A stretch of DNA of 64,000 nt, taken from the NCBI GenBank assembly GCA_963701715.1, contig CAVPAX010000006.1, forward strand, positions 62,001 through 126,000, in the 5' to 3' direction. The translations under genes were made by a program, and so were the position numbers. Numbering within the stretch: the first letter of the stretch is position 1; the number at the start of each line of letters is the position of its first letter. Source of the DNA: Methylotenera_A sp963701715. Lineage in GTDB: Bacteria; Pseudomonadota; Gammaproteobacteria; Burkholderiales; Methylophilaceae. Below the pieces are notes generated by a model. That model saw only the letters and a list, made by a program, of their open reading frames with translations, made no database searches and was not told the origin of the DNA. Positions 18,904 to 26,743 of this stretch are shown here, piece after piece.

Positions 18904-19724
18904 GGCGAGTTCACCACATTTACTTGATGCATGAGTTTTACATTGGCAACATCCTGGGCAAAGCCAAGGTAAATAGTGACTACGCCGCTTCTTTGCAATA
19001 TGCCAGCCACATAATTGATTTGGCATGAGGTTAAATTTGCTGCTAATTGTCGCGCTGTCGCTAAGCCATTAAGCGTAGCCACACTGGCGGGTTGAGTCGG
19101 TTGAACGGCGTAGCCGCTATATTGCAATAGTGTATGATTGGTCATATCACATGCATATGTAACGGGTGTGGATACTACATAAAATCGGCTGGAGGGTGAG
19201 GCCTGCGGGAAGGTTCCGCCACTGAAACTTAAGGTGTTGAGTGTGCCTGTGGTTAGAAGCGCGCGGCTGTTGGTGCCGTCATACACATCCGAGCCAGGAA
19301 TCCCTAGATTGTAAATCACCAGCTTGTCGCCCGCGGCAATCGAAACGCTGGAACCTAGCACGTCAAAAGTATCTGCAGAAAGTGAAAAATCCAGTGGATT
19401 GTCGCTGACCGAGGAACCGACAGCAGCGCGGTATCTTCCGGCTGCTTTTACGGGCACAAACTCGATAAAGCTGTCTCCACCATTGGTGGTTGTGCGCACA
19501 CTGTTTGGCAATGCGTTGCGGATATCTCGCGCCATTCGCCGCAGGGCAGTATCGGCGCGGTCTGTTAGGTTGGCGCGGTTCTCGCTATCAATAAATGATT
19601 GCGCTGGGTTACGAATAAGCTGGGTTGCGGCTGCGGCAAGAATGCCAACAATGGCGATCACGACCACCATCTCGACCAAGGTGAAGCCTGCTATTTTCAA
19701 TATATGTCTAGATGTTGGGCGCAT
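18900..19724 (-). CDS. mshO: MSHA biogenesis protein MshO (minor pilin)
   Basis: 274-aa prepilin with the type III signal AGFTLVEMVVVIAIVGIL, cleaved after Gly and methylated at Phe by PilD-type peptidase. The region after the helix (LTDRADTALRRMARDIRNALPNS) is characteristic of MshO/PilW-type minor pilins. Its start lies within the last codons of mshD (17-nt overlap). Predicted inner-membrane before assembly, then part of the pilus or its initiating complex. Confidence 0.87.
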   Translation of the reverse strand: MRPTSRHILKIAGFTLVEMVVVIAIVGILAAAATQLIRNPAQSFIDSENRANLTDRADTALRRMARDIRNALPNSVRTTTNGGDSFIEFVPVKAAGRYRAAVGSSVSDNPLDFSLSADTFDVLGSSVSIAAGDKLVIYNLGIPGSDVYDGTNSRALLTTGTLNTLSFSGGTFPQASPSSRFYVVSTPVTYACDMTNHTLLQYSGYAVQPTQPASVATLNGLATARQLAANLTSCQINYVAGILQRSGVVTIYLGFAQDVANVKLMHQVNVVNSP

Positions 19725-20301
19725 ATCGAACTCGGTAACCTGTTAATGTCACATCGGTGTTTGCCGGACCTGTTACGCGCACGCTTATTTTTAGAGCGGC
19801 ATCAGATGCAAAACTGGCAAATGGTGCGGCAGCACCAACGCGCGTCACAGTTACTGTAGCAGCATAGCCAGTTAACCCAGTAAGCGGTGCGGTGTCGCCA
19901 GGGCTGCAAATGCCAGTGCAACCGCCTCCAGGCATGGTGAATCCACCATAATCTGCCACATTATCAAAAGGGTCAGTACTGCTGTATCGGCTTTCACTGA
20001 CAGGCGTGGGGCTGGCCAGTGTCGCGCCGCCCTTGTTTTGAGAGTTGGTGCAATCTGCCGCGGATACAGCCGTTGAGGCGCTGGCATCATCCGGATCACA
20101 AAAGGTAAACGGCTGCTGCTGTATTTCCAGCAGCAGCGATTCGGCAATGGAAAGTGCTTGTTTGCGTACGAGTGGATCTGCACTGCCGCGGTTAGTAATC
20201 TCCAGCACTTTAAATACGCCCGCTAATGCCACGCTGATAATCACCATAAACACCACCAGTTCAACTAATGTCACGCCTGCTTGTTTATTTTTAGCGTACA
20301 T
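19708..20301 (-). CDS. mshD: MSHA pilin protein MshD (minor pilin)
   Basis: 197-aa minor pilin beginning MYAKNKQAGVTLVELVVF, with the Gly-Val cleavage site and Glu at +5. ATG 20301 is chosen because it starts the short prepilin leader and overlaps the mshC stop by 11 nt; the open frame extends upstream through mshC but that part is not pilin-like. The region SIAESLLLEIQQQPFTFCDPDDAS is typical of MshD. Two further Cys (GGGCTGIC) could form a disulfide loop. Confidence 0.87.
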   Translation of the reverse strand: MYAKNKQAGVTLVELVVFMVIISVALAGVFKVLEITNRGSADPLVRKQALSIAESLLLEIQQQPFTFCDPDDASASTAVSAADCTNSQNKGGATLASPTPVSESRYSSTDPFDNVADYGGFTMPGGGCTGICSPGDTAPLTGLTGYAATVTVTRVGAAAPFASFASDAALKISVRVTGPANTDVTLTGYRVRYAPNI

Positions 20302-20752
20302 AGCCTGTTTCCGCTTCAACCGTGATAGTACGCGTGGATTCACTTGGAACGACGGCGTTTTGAATAGTAAAAGTTGCCGTAGCATTTGGTACTGGCCTGC
20401 CCAGACCATCAAAGCCAATCGGCGTGGTCGATGTTGTGATGGTCACGTTGTTAGAGAGTGTTTTTGAATATGCAGCCTGTGTTGCAGGGTCGATGACTAC
20501 GCTGCTGCAGTTGCTGGTATAGCCTAAACAAACGGTTCGCGTGCTGGTGTTGATTACAGCATAGACGGTTCTGCGCTGCGCGATGGCGGTTTTTTGCGCA
20601 TAGCGCAATGCTGAAGCCAGTGTGCCGTAGCTACCCCGAGCATCGAAAGCATCTACTCCGATAAAGCGTGGAGCGGCGATGGCCGCGACTATGCCGGTAA
20701 TCACCATCACAGCAACGAGCTCGACTATTGTGAAACCATACTCACGCCGCAT
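20291..20752 (-). CDS. mshC: MSHA pilin protein MshC (minor pilin, GspH-like)
   Basis: 153-aa prepilin with leader MRREYGFTIVELVAVMVI. GspH/FimT-like features include the FDARGSYGTLASALRYAQKTAIAQRR stretch after the helix. ATG 20752 matches the leader; the longer frame up to 20845 would run across the mshA-mshC hairpin and is rejected. It overlaps the following mshD gene and probably belongs to the pilus-initiation complex. Confidence 0.87.
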   Translation of the reverse strand: MRREYGFTIVELVAVMVITGIVAAIAAPRFIGVDAFDARGSYGTLASALRYAQKTAIAQRRTVYAVINTSTRTVCLGYTSNCSSVVIDPATQAAYSKTLSNNVTITTSTTPIGFDGLGRPVPNATATFTIQNAVVPSESTRTITVEAETGYVR

Positions 20753-20783
20753 ATTGGTGTGTCTGCCCAGAAGTACATCAACG

Positions 20784-20811
20784 ACCGGGAAGAGCCATTG
20801 CTCTTCCCGGT
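20784..20811 (-). terminator. Strong 11-bp hairpin directly downstream of mshA
   Basis: Perfect inverted repeat ACCGGGAAGAG-CCATTG-CTCTTCCCGGT, 12 nt after the mshA stop and 31 nt before the mshC start. There is no T-run on the minus strand. A hairpin in this place would stabilise the abundant pilin message and limit read-through into the minor pilins, as seen after many major pilin or periplasmic binding genes (inference). Confidence 0.65.
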
Positions 20812-20822
20812 GATGAAAAATA

Positions 20823-21260
20823 TTAGCAGCCGGAAGTGGTAACAACTACCGCGCCAGTTGTGCCGTTATAGCTGGCTTGGCATGTAGCACTACCGCCTGA
20901 TGTTGGGCGGAAAGTAACTGCTGTGGCTGTTGTATAATCTGGCGTGAAACCATCAATAGATTGTAATGCGTTGCCAATACCTGCAGCAGCTCCTGTTGGA
21001 ATACCAGTGGCAGCTGCGACAGCTACCGAGGTTCCGTCTACCATCGTAACAGTTGAAGCCGTGCCGCCAGAGGCAAAATGTCTAGCCTGAACCACACCAA
21101 CACCAGAACGAAGTCCACCCGCCATGCCATTGACTGAAGCGATACGAGCATCATTGGTCAAGTTAATAAATCTTGGCAGCGCCGTAGCTGCCAAAATACC
21201 TAAAATCACAATGACTACGACCAACTCAACTAAGGTAAAACCAGATTGTTGCTTTTTCAT
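20823..21260 (-). CDS. mshA: MSHA major pilin MshA
   Basis: 145-aa type IVa pilin. Short leader MKKQQSG, then FTLVELVVVIVILGILAA, with Glu5 of the mature pilin present. The region RFINLTNDARIASVNGMAGGLRSGV is the MshA signature, and the C-terminal Cys pair (CQASYN...TSGC) forms the D-region loop. ATG 21260 follows a strong AAGGAG site. Placed between an MshB-type pilin and mshC and followed by a strong hairpin, as expected for the highly expressed structural subunit. Confidence 0.92.
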   Translation of the reverse strand: MKKQQSGFTLVELVVVIVILGILAATALPRFINLTNDARIASVNGMAGGLRSGVGVVQARHFASGGTASTVTMVDGTSVAVAAATGIPTGAAAGIGNALQSIDGFTPDYTTATAVTFRPTSGGSATCQASYNGTTGAVVVTTSGC

Positions 21261-21334
21261 TTCAATTACTCCTTCAATATAAAAATGGGACATCCGTACA
21301 ACGCTTAAATCAATAACACTATTAAATTAATAAA

Positions 21335-21883
21335 CTAGCAGCCAGTCGTGACTGCAGGTGTAATCACAGGTGCAGTATTTGCTGCTGCAGCTTGCGTATA
21401 AGTAAATTGGCAGTTCGCCGGTGTTGGGGCGCCTTGTATCTGGAATGTGGCGATGGTGGCCGTGGCGGTGTAGTTATAACCATCTGCATTAAGTTCGGCT
21501 AATGTCGGGTTGAATGAGGTCGTTAAGCCTGCTGCAGAGAGCAGGCCTGCTGTTCCAATGGCAGTGACATCCGGATAAGCGAACACCATAGCTACAACAC
21601 CCGCCTCTGTGCATAGGGTGCCTGCTGCACCATTGCTGTTGTTTGCCATGCCGCCGCCTCCAGGGCAGGCGGCTGCATCGGCGATATTATTTCTTGCCAA
21701 TACGGTAGCATGTGTTAAAGCAGATGCTGCTGCTACACTGCCTCTTGCAGCATTAAGTTTTGCAATGCGCGCATCGCGTTGCAGGCTGGTAAATCTCGGT
21801 AGGGCGACCGCAGCCAAGATAGCAAGAATAAGAATGACCACAATCAACTCAATTAGAGTAAAACCTTTTGCTTTGTTCAACAT
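21335..21883 (-). CDS. mshB: Second MSHA-type pilin, MshB/MshA-like
   Basis: 182-aa pilin with leader MLNKAKG, then FTLIELIVVILILAILAA. The following PRFTSLQRDARIAKLNAARGSVAAA resembles MshA closely, so it is a paralogue of the downstream pilin with longer variable loops and two Cys pairs. ATG 21883 follows an AAGGAT site. Its place between mshG and mshA corresponds to mshB in Vibrio/Shewanella loci. Which of the two pilins forms the bulk of the fibre cannot be told from sequence; the hairpin and the stronger ribosome site favour the downstream gene. Confidence 0.85.
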   Translation of the reverse strand: MLNKAKGFTLIELIVVILILAILAAVALPRFTSLQRDARIAKLNAARGSVAAASALTHATVLARNNIADAAACPGGGGMANNSNGAAGTLCTEAGVVAMVFAYPDVTAIGTAGLLSAAGLTTSFNPTLAELNADGYNYTATATIATFQIQGAPTPANCQFTYTQAAAANTAPVITPAVTTGC

Positions 21884-21932
21884 GACGAATCCTTTTTTTA
21901 ATCTACAAACAGTTTTCAAATTATTAAAATTG

Positions 21933-23162
21933 TTAATTTTTGTGTAGAGCAATATTGCCGAGATCCCATATTGGCAGGAAGATGCCCAATGCCAGCACCA
22001 GCACCAGAACGCCCAGGAACACAATCAAAATTGGCTCAATTTGCGCGCCTAGAGTTTTAATCTCATATTCCACATCGCGCTGGTACATATCTGCCACCTC
22101 TTGCATCAAATCATCTAGTGCGCCAGATTCTTCGCCAACTGCTATCATCTGTAACACAACTGGATTAAACACTCCGCTATGGGTGGCGGTGCGCAAAATG
22201 CTCTCTCCGCGCTCTACACCTTCGCGCATCTGCTCGATTTTGCTAGAGATATAATCGTTATCGGCAGTTTGCGCGACTAACTTTAGTCCGCTGGTGATAG
22301 GGACACCGCTTTTACTGGCCAAGGCGAAGCTTCTGGCGAATCGTGCTAAGGTGGCTTTATGGATAATCTTGCCGGCAAGCGGCGTTTTTAATTTAAAGCT
22401 ATCCCATCTGAACTTACCTGCGCTGGTGGCAATATAAGAACGGAATAGAAATACTCCACCAACAATGGCGATCAGGAGAAATGGCCATGCAGCAACCATG
22501 AACTTAGAAAAATTCAGTAAGGCGCGGGTGAGTATGGGTAATTCAGCGCCAAAACTTTGAAATACCTTGGCAAAAGCGGGGATCACAAAAAGATTAACGA
22601 TAATGATCGCTATCGCCATCGCAACCAGCACAAAAATCGGGTAACGGAGGGCTGATTTGATCTGATCACGCATATATCTCTCAAACTCTAGATGATCGAA
22701 TAAGCGCAGAAATACCGTATCCAGCATGCCTGTAGTTTCACCAACTCGCACCATGCTGATGTAGAAACTGGAAAATACTTTCGGGTGAAGTGCAAGTGCG
22801 GCGGAAAGCTCACGTCCGCTACCTAGGCTTTCACGTATATTGCTAATCACAATGGCAAAAGTTTTGTTTTTAGTGGAAGCTTGTAAGCCATTTAGCGCAT
22901 GCAGGATGGGGATTCCGGCTTTAAGCAGCGTGTACATCTGTCGGCTGAAGAGCATTACATCGATGGTCTCGATTTTTTCTTCGAATAAATCAATAGACAC
23001 ATTTTTAGCGACTGCTGATGCTGGTAGGTGTGGCTGAATCTCAATGGGCGTGATGCTGCGGCTGAATAACAGGCTGGCGAGCGTGCTGCTATCTTGCCCC
23101 TCCAGCACGCCTTGCACTAAAGCACCATTACTATCACGACCTTTGTAATTAAAAAATGGCAT
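21933..23162 (-). CDS. mshG: MSHA inner-membrane platform protein MshG (PilC/GspF-like)
   Basis: 409-aa polytopic platform protein that couples the MshE motor to pilin insertion. Two T2SSF domains are visible: about 75-195 (MLFSRQMYTLLKAGIPIL) and about 275-395 (ARFARSFALASKSGVPI and IAVGEESGALDDLM). Three transmembrane segments are present. ATG 23162 (MPFFNYKGRD) is chosen because GspF-family proteins begin like this; it lies 2 nt outside the end of mshE. A second, distinct homologue (pilC) is at 36772-37983. Confidence 0.92.
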   Translation of the reverse strand: MPFFNYKGRDSNGALVQGVLEGQDSSTLASLLFSRSITPIEIQPHLPASAVAKNVSIDLFEEKIETIDVMLFSRQMYTLLKAGIPILHALNGLQASTKNKTFAIVISNIRESLGSGRELSAALALHPKVFSSFYISMVRVGETTGMLDTVFLRLFDHLEFERYMRDQIKSALRYPIFVLVAMAIAIIIVNLFVIPAFAKVFQSFGAELPILTRALLNFSKFMVAAWPFLLIAIVGGVFLFRSYIATSAGKFRWDSFKLKTPLAGKIIHKATLARFARSFALASKSGVPITSGLKLVAQTADNDYISSKIEQMREGVERGESILRTATHSGVFNPVVLQMIAVGEESGALDDLMQEVADMYQRDVEYEIKTLGAQIEPILIVFLGVLVLVLALGIFLPIWDLGNIALHKN

Positions 23163-23163
23163 T

Positions 23164-24870
23164 TTATTCTTCTTCAAATTCGTTGCTGATACGCTTTGCT
23201 TCAGCAATTGTCGTACGTTTTTGAATGACTAAATCGACAGCGTTTTTACGCAACGTGTTACCTGCCATATGTTGCCGGCCAAGTTTAATAAAGTGATTTG
23301 GGTCATGGTGGTTTGCTGCTTCGATGAGATCATTGCTCATCTCGAGCAGCTCATAAATCCCAATACGTCCATTGTAGCCGGTGCCATTACACATGCTGCA
23401 ACCTTTGCCGTGTACGTAGTGATGCTTGCTTGCTTCATCCCCAAGTTCATGTTGTAGCCATGCATATTCTAAAGGTTCAGGAGTATATGGTTCTGAGCAG
23501 CCTTCACAGACTAGTCTGACCAAGCGTTGCGCGACAACGGCCACGATGGACATTGCGACCATAAATCTTGGTGCCCCCATATCAATCATTCTCATCGGAG
23601 TGCTAATAGCATCATTAGTGTGCAAGGTAGAAAGCACCAGGTGACCAGTCATTGCAGCTCTCAAACCGATCTGGGCAGTTTCCTGGTCGCGCATTTCACC
23701 AATCAGCACAATGTCAGGGTCTTGCCGTAAGGTGGAGCGCAGGACACGTGAAAAGTCTAAATCGATTTTTTCATTAACCTGTACCTGATTGATACCCGGT
23801 AAGCGATATTCCACAGGGTCTTCAACGGTAATGATTTTGTTTGCAGTTGAATTTAGTTCGTTAAGGGCAGCATAGAGTGTGGTTGTTTTTCCACTACCTG
23901 TTGGTCCGGTAACCAGCACCATGCCGCTTGGGCGATGAATGAGTTTACGGAAGCGCTCCAGCATCTCGCTTGGCATGCCAAGCTTTTCTAGTGAGAAACC
24001 ACTGGTGTTCTGTATTAATAAACGCATGACAACAGATTCACCATATTGCGTCGGCATTGTGGAAATACGTACGTCAACAGTTTGCTGTTTGACTTTTACT
24101 GCAAAACGTCCGTCTTGTGGAAGGCGTTTTTCTGAAATATCCAAACCTGACATCAGTTTTAGCCTTAGCACTAAAGCGGAGGCAATCTTTAATTCAGATT
24201 TGGTTTGCAGGTGCATCACTCCGTCGATCCTAAAACGGATATGCAACTTGTTTTCTTGTGGTTCGATATGGATATCAGAAGCACGTATTTGCACTGCATC
24301 TTCGAAAATCGTCTGTAGTAGCTTAACAACAGGCGCTTCTTCAGCAGTTTTAGCCACGCCTATCGATGAGAAATCAATAGTCGTATCACCAAGATCTTCA
24401 CCCAGTTCCAAGGCTAGGTTGGATATTTCATCGGTTCGACGGTAGTTGCGATCAATCAGCTGTAACAGAGAACCTTCTTGTATGACTGCAAGCTCAATAT
24501 CCTTGCGTAAAATCCGTATTAATTCGTCATATGCAAATAGATCAGTAGGGTCGACCATGCCGACTAAATAGTTGGAACCTTTATCTTCAAGCACAGCACA
24601 GCGGAAACGCCTTGCATGCGCTTCAGATAGCTTGTTAATGAGTTCTGGTTTAGTGTTGTACTGATGTAAATCAATAAAAGGTATTTTCAACTGGCGTGCT
24701 AAAGCTTCAGAAATTTGCGTTTCTGTTACATAGCCGCTGTCTACAAATATCCGCCCAAGCTTTTTGCCTGTGCGTTTTTGCTCTTCCAGCGCCTTACTTA
24801 AAGCATCAGCTGAAATTAAATCTTGCCGAACCAGGATTTCACCAAGACGAATTTTCTCAGGACTTGCCAT
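23164..24870 (-). CDS. mshE: MSHA pilus extension ATPase MshE with c-di-GMP-binding MshEN domain
   Basis: 568-aa hexameric motor of the GspE/PilB family. The N-terminal MshEN domain has the two tandem c-di-GMP motifs: RLGEILVRQDLI...Q (residues 8-31) and KLGRIFVDSGYV...Q (37-60). The first carries Asp where Gly is usual, which could alter affinity. The ATPase core has Walker A GPTGSGKTTT (about 320-330), Asp box, Walker B-like DIVLIGEMRD, and His box STLHTND. A tetracysteine zinc site follows (CEGC, CSMC). First gene of the msh operon, 96 nt after rsmA, with a possible promoter at 24898-24926. Confidence 0.95.
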   Translation of the reverse strand: MASPEKIRLGEILVRQDLISADALSKALEEQKRTGKKLGRIFVDSGYVTETQISEALARQLKIPFIDLHQYNTKPELINKLSEAHARRFRCAVLEDKGSNYLVGMVDPTDLFAYDELIRILRKDIELAVIQEGSLLQLIDRNYRRTDEISNLALELGEDLGDTTIDFSSIGVAKTAEEAPVVKLLQTIFEDAVQIRASDIHIEPQENKLHIRFRIDGVMHLQTKSELKIASALVLRLKLMSGLDISEKRLPQDGRFAVKVKQQTVDVRISTMPTQYGESVVMRLLIQNTSGFSLEKLGMPSEMLERFRKLIHRPSGMVLVTGPTGSGKTTTLYAALNELNSTANKIITVEDPVEYRLPGINQVQVNEKIDLDFSRVLRSTLRQDPDIVLIGEMRDQETAQIGLRAAMTGHLVLSTLHTNDAISTPMRMIDMGAPRFMVAMSIVAVVAQRLVRLVCEGCSEPYTPEPLEYAWLQHELGDEASKHHYVHGKGCSMCNGTGYNGRIGIYELLEMSNDLIEAANHHDPNHFIKLGRQHMAGNTLRKNAVDLVIQKRTTIAEAKRISNEFEEE

Positions 24871-24897
24871 TTACACTCCATACACACGTTCATACCT

Positions 24898-24926
24898 TAA
24901 ATATAAACTGGTACGGTTAATTTCAA
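24898..24926 (-). promoter_or_regulatory. Possible sigma-70 promoter for the msh operon
   Basis: On the minus strand TTGAAA (24921-24926) and TATTTA (24898-24903) are separated by 17 nt, about 28 nt before the mshE start codon. The -35 is good and the -10 moderate. It lies in the rsmA-mshE gap where an operon promoter would be expected, but read-through from rsmA is not excluded because no terminator is visible. Confidence 0.4.
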
Positions 24927-24966
24927 TTGTGAGAATAAAGGTGGGATTTGCCCTGAAATCAGTAAT

Positions 24967-25740
24967 CTAGGTTCTGCTGCAGATATAGTTGCTGATATGT
25001 ACAAAATTTTTGACAGAGAGATTTTCAGCACGCAGCTGAGCATCTAATTTCAATTGCGCAAAATCTTCATCGTTTAAAAAATCTTTGAGCGTGTTACGGA
25101 TTGTTTTACGACGCTGACCAAAAGCCGCAAGTACGATTTTAGAAAACAAGGTGTAATCATCGGCAATATCAGGTTTTACAGTATGCGGTATACAACGCAC
25201 AAATGCTGACTCAACTTTCGGCGCGGGGGCAAATGCCTCAGGTGGCACCGTAATTAAATATTCCATCGCCAGATGGTATTGCAACATGACACTAAGACGG
25301 CCATATGCTGGGGTTGAGGGCAGCGCCACCATACGCTCCACGACCTCCTTTTGCAGCATAAAATGCATATCTTTTATATATGCAAGGTTATCCAGCAAGT
25401 GAAACAAAATTGGTGTGGAAATGTTATAAGGCAGATTGCCAGTGACTCGGAGCTGGTTGCCTAATTGAGAAAAATCAAATTTCAGCGCATCTACATTGTG
25501 AATTGTAATGGCTGCATTGGCATATTCTTTTTGCATCCAGCTGACAATGTCACGGTCAATTTCTACTACATGCAAGTGGCGGGTTTTTTTGAGTAATGGC
25601 TTGGTAAGTGCACCTAAACCAGGGCCGATTTCCACAATGGTTTGGTCTGGGAGCGGATGAATCGCATCAATTAAACGATTAATGATACTTTGATCAGTCA
25701 GGAAATTCTGTCCGAAGCGCCTTTTTGCAACATGCTTCAT
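24967..25740 (-). CDS. rsmA: 16S rRNA (adenine 1518/1519) dimethyltransferase RsmA/KsgA
   Basis: 257-aa SAM-dependent enzyme that dimethylates two adjacent adenines at the 3' end of 16S rRNA during small-subunit maturation. Motif I is VEIGPGLGALT; the catalytic NLPYN (VTGNLPYNIST) is intact. The N-terminus KRRFGQNFL is diagnostic. ATG overlaps the pdxA stop (TAATG), giving the conserved lptD-surA-pdxA-rsmA order. Confidence 0.97.
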   Translation of the reverse strand: MKHVAKRRFGQNFLTDQSIINRLIDAIHPLPDQTIVEIGPGLGALTKPLLKKTRHLHVVEIDRDIVSWMQKEYANAAITIHNVDALKFDFSQLGNQLRVTGNLPYNISTPILFHLLDNLAYIKDMHFMLQKEVVERMVALPSTPAYGRLSVMLQYHLAMEYLITVPPEAFAPAPKVESAFVRCIPHTVKPDIADDYTLFSKIVLAAFGQRRKTIRNTLKDFLNDEDFAQLKLDAQLRAENLSVKNFVHISNYICSRT

Positions 25741-26732
25741 TATATTTTTTTTCGTGCCAGTTCAACGGCTAGATTAACCGCGGCAAGCATGCTGCCGATA
25801 TCAATATTGCCGGTGCCTGCTAAATCAAGTGCGGTTCCATGATCTACTGAGGTGCGAATGATTGGCAGCCCTAAAGTGACATTTACGCCACCGCCAAAAC
25901 TAGCATGTTTAAGCACGGGCAAACCTTGGTCGTGATACATCGCTAATACACAATCGGCATTTTCAAGATATTTTTTCGTGAACAGGGTGTCTGCTGGCAA
26001 CGCTCCTATCAATTGCATACCCTCAATGCGTAGTTTGGCTAGAACAGGGTTGATAACTTCAATTTCTTCACGACCTAAATAACCATCTTCACCTGCGTGA
26101 GGATTAAGCCCAGAGACCAATATCTGCGGGTTTTGCAGGCCGAACTTATTTACCAAGTCTTTGTGCAGAATTCGAATAGTGCTTTCAAGACCATTGCATG
26201 TAATGGCGCTTGGTACATCTTTCAAAGCTAAATGCGTTGTTGCCAGTGCAACGCGCAAGCCGCCACCAACTAACATCATGACTACTTGCGGCGTATTGGT
26301 GTATTCTGCAAAAAATTCGGTATGTCCGGTAAAATCGATGCCCGCATCGTTGATGACGCCTTTATGCACTGGTGCCGTTACAATTGCGTCAAATGCGCCA
26401 CTCATGCACCCATCCATCGCACAAGTGAGCGTATTGAGCACATAGTGACTATTGGCTGGATTTAGAATGCCGGCAGTGACTGGCGCTGCAGTGCATATAT
26501 GCAATACTTTCAGTGAGTTTTTGCAATGTTGATGCGATGTTTGAGTGCGTTCATAAGGCTGAATCGCCAAGTTGATATTCAGGTCACGCGCTCGACTTGC
26601 AAGCATCTCTGCATCGCCAACAATTGTTATGTCAGCATCAATTCCACGTTGTGCCAGCATTATACAAATGTCTGGACCAATACCTGCGGGGTCGCCGGAT
26701 GTGATTGCGATGCGAGGTATAGCTTGACTCAA
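25740..26732 (-). CDS. pdxA: 4-hydroxythreonine-4-phosphate dehydrogenase PdxA
   Basis: 330-aa NAD-dependent enzyme of the DXP-dependent pyridoxal phosphate pathway. Conserved blocks: TSGDPAGIGP at the N-terminus, metal-ligand histidines in GHTEFFAEY, SGLNPHAGE and YHDQGLP, and the FGGGVNVTLGLPIIRTSVDHGTA end region. The start is TTG 26732; no ATG lies between the surA stop and the first conserved block. It is 11 nt after surA and overlaps rsmA by one base. The substrate pathway uses DXP from dxs, also in this window. Confidence 0.96.
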   Translation of the reverse strand: MSQAIPRIAITSGDPAGIGPDICIMLAQRGIDADITIVGDAEMLASRARDLNINLAIQPYERTQTSHQHCKNSLKVLHICTAAPVTAGILNPANSHYVLNTLTCAMDGCMSGAFDAIVTAPVHKGVINDAGIDFTGHTEFFAEYTNTPQVVMMLVGGGLRVALATTHLALKDVPSAITCNGLESTIRILHKDLVNKFGLQNPQILVSGLNPHAGEDGYLGREEIEVINPVLAKLRIEGMQLIGALPADTLFTKKYLENADCVLAMYHDQGLPVLKHASFGGGVNVTLGLPIIRTSVDHGTALDLAGTGNIDIGSMLAAVNLAVELARKKI

Positions 26733-26743
26733 AGTAGTATGAA

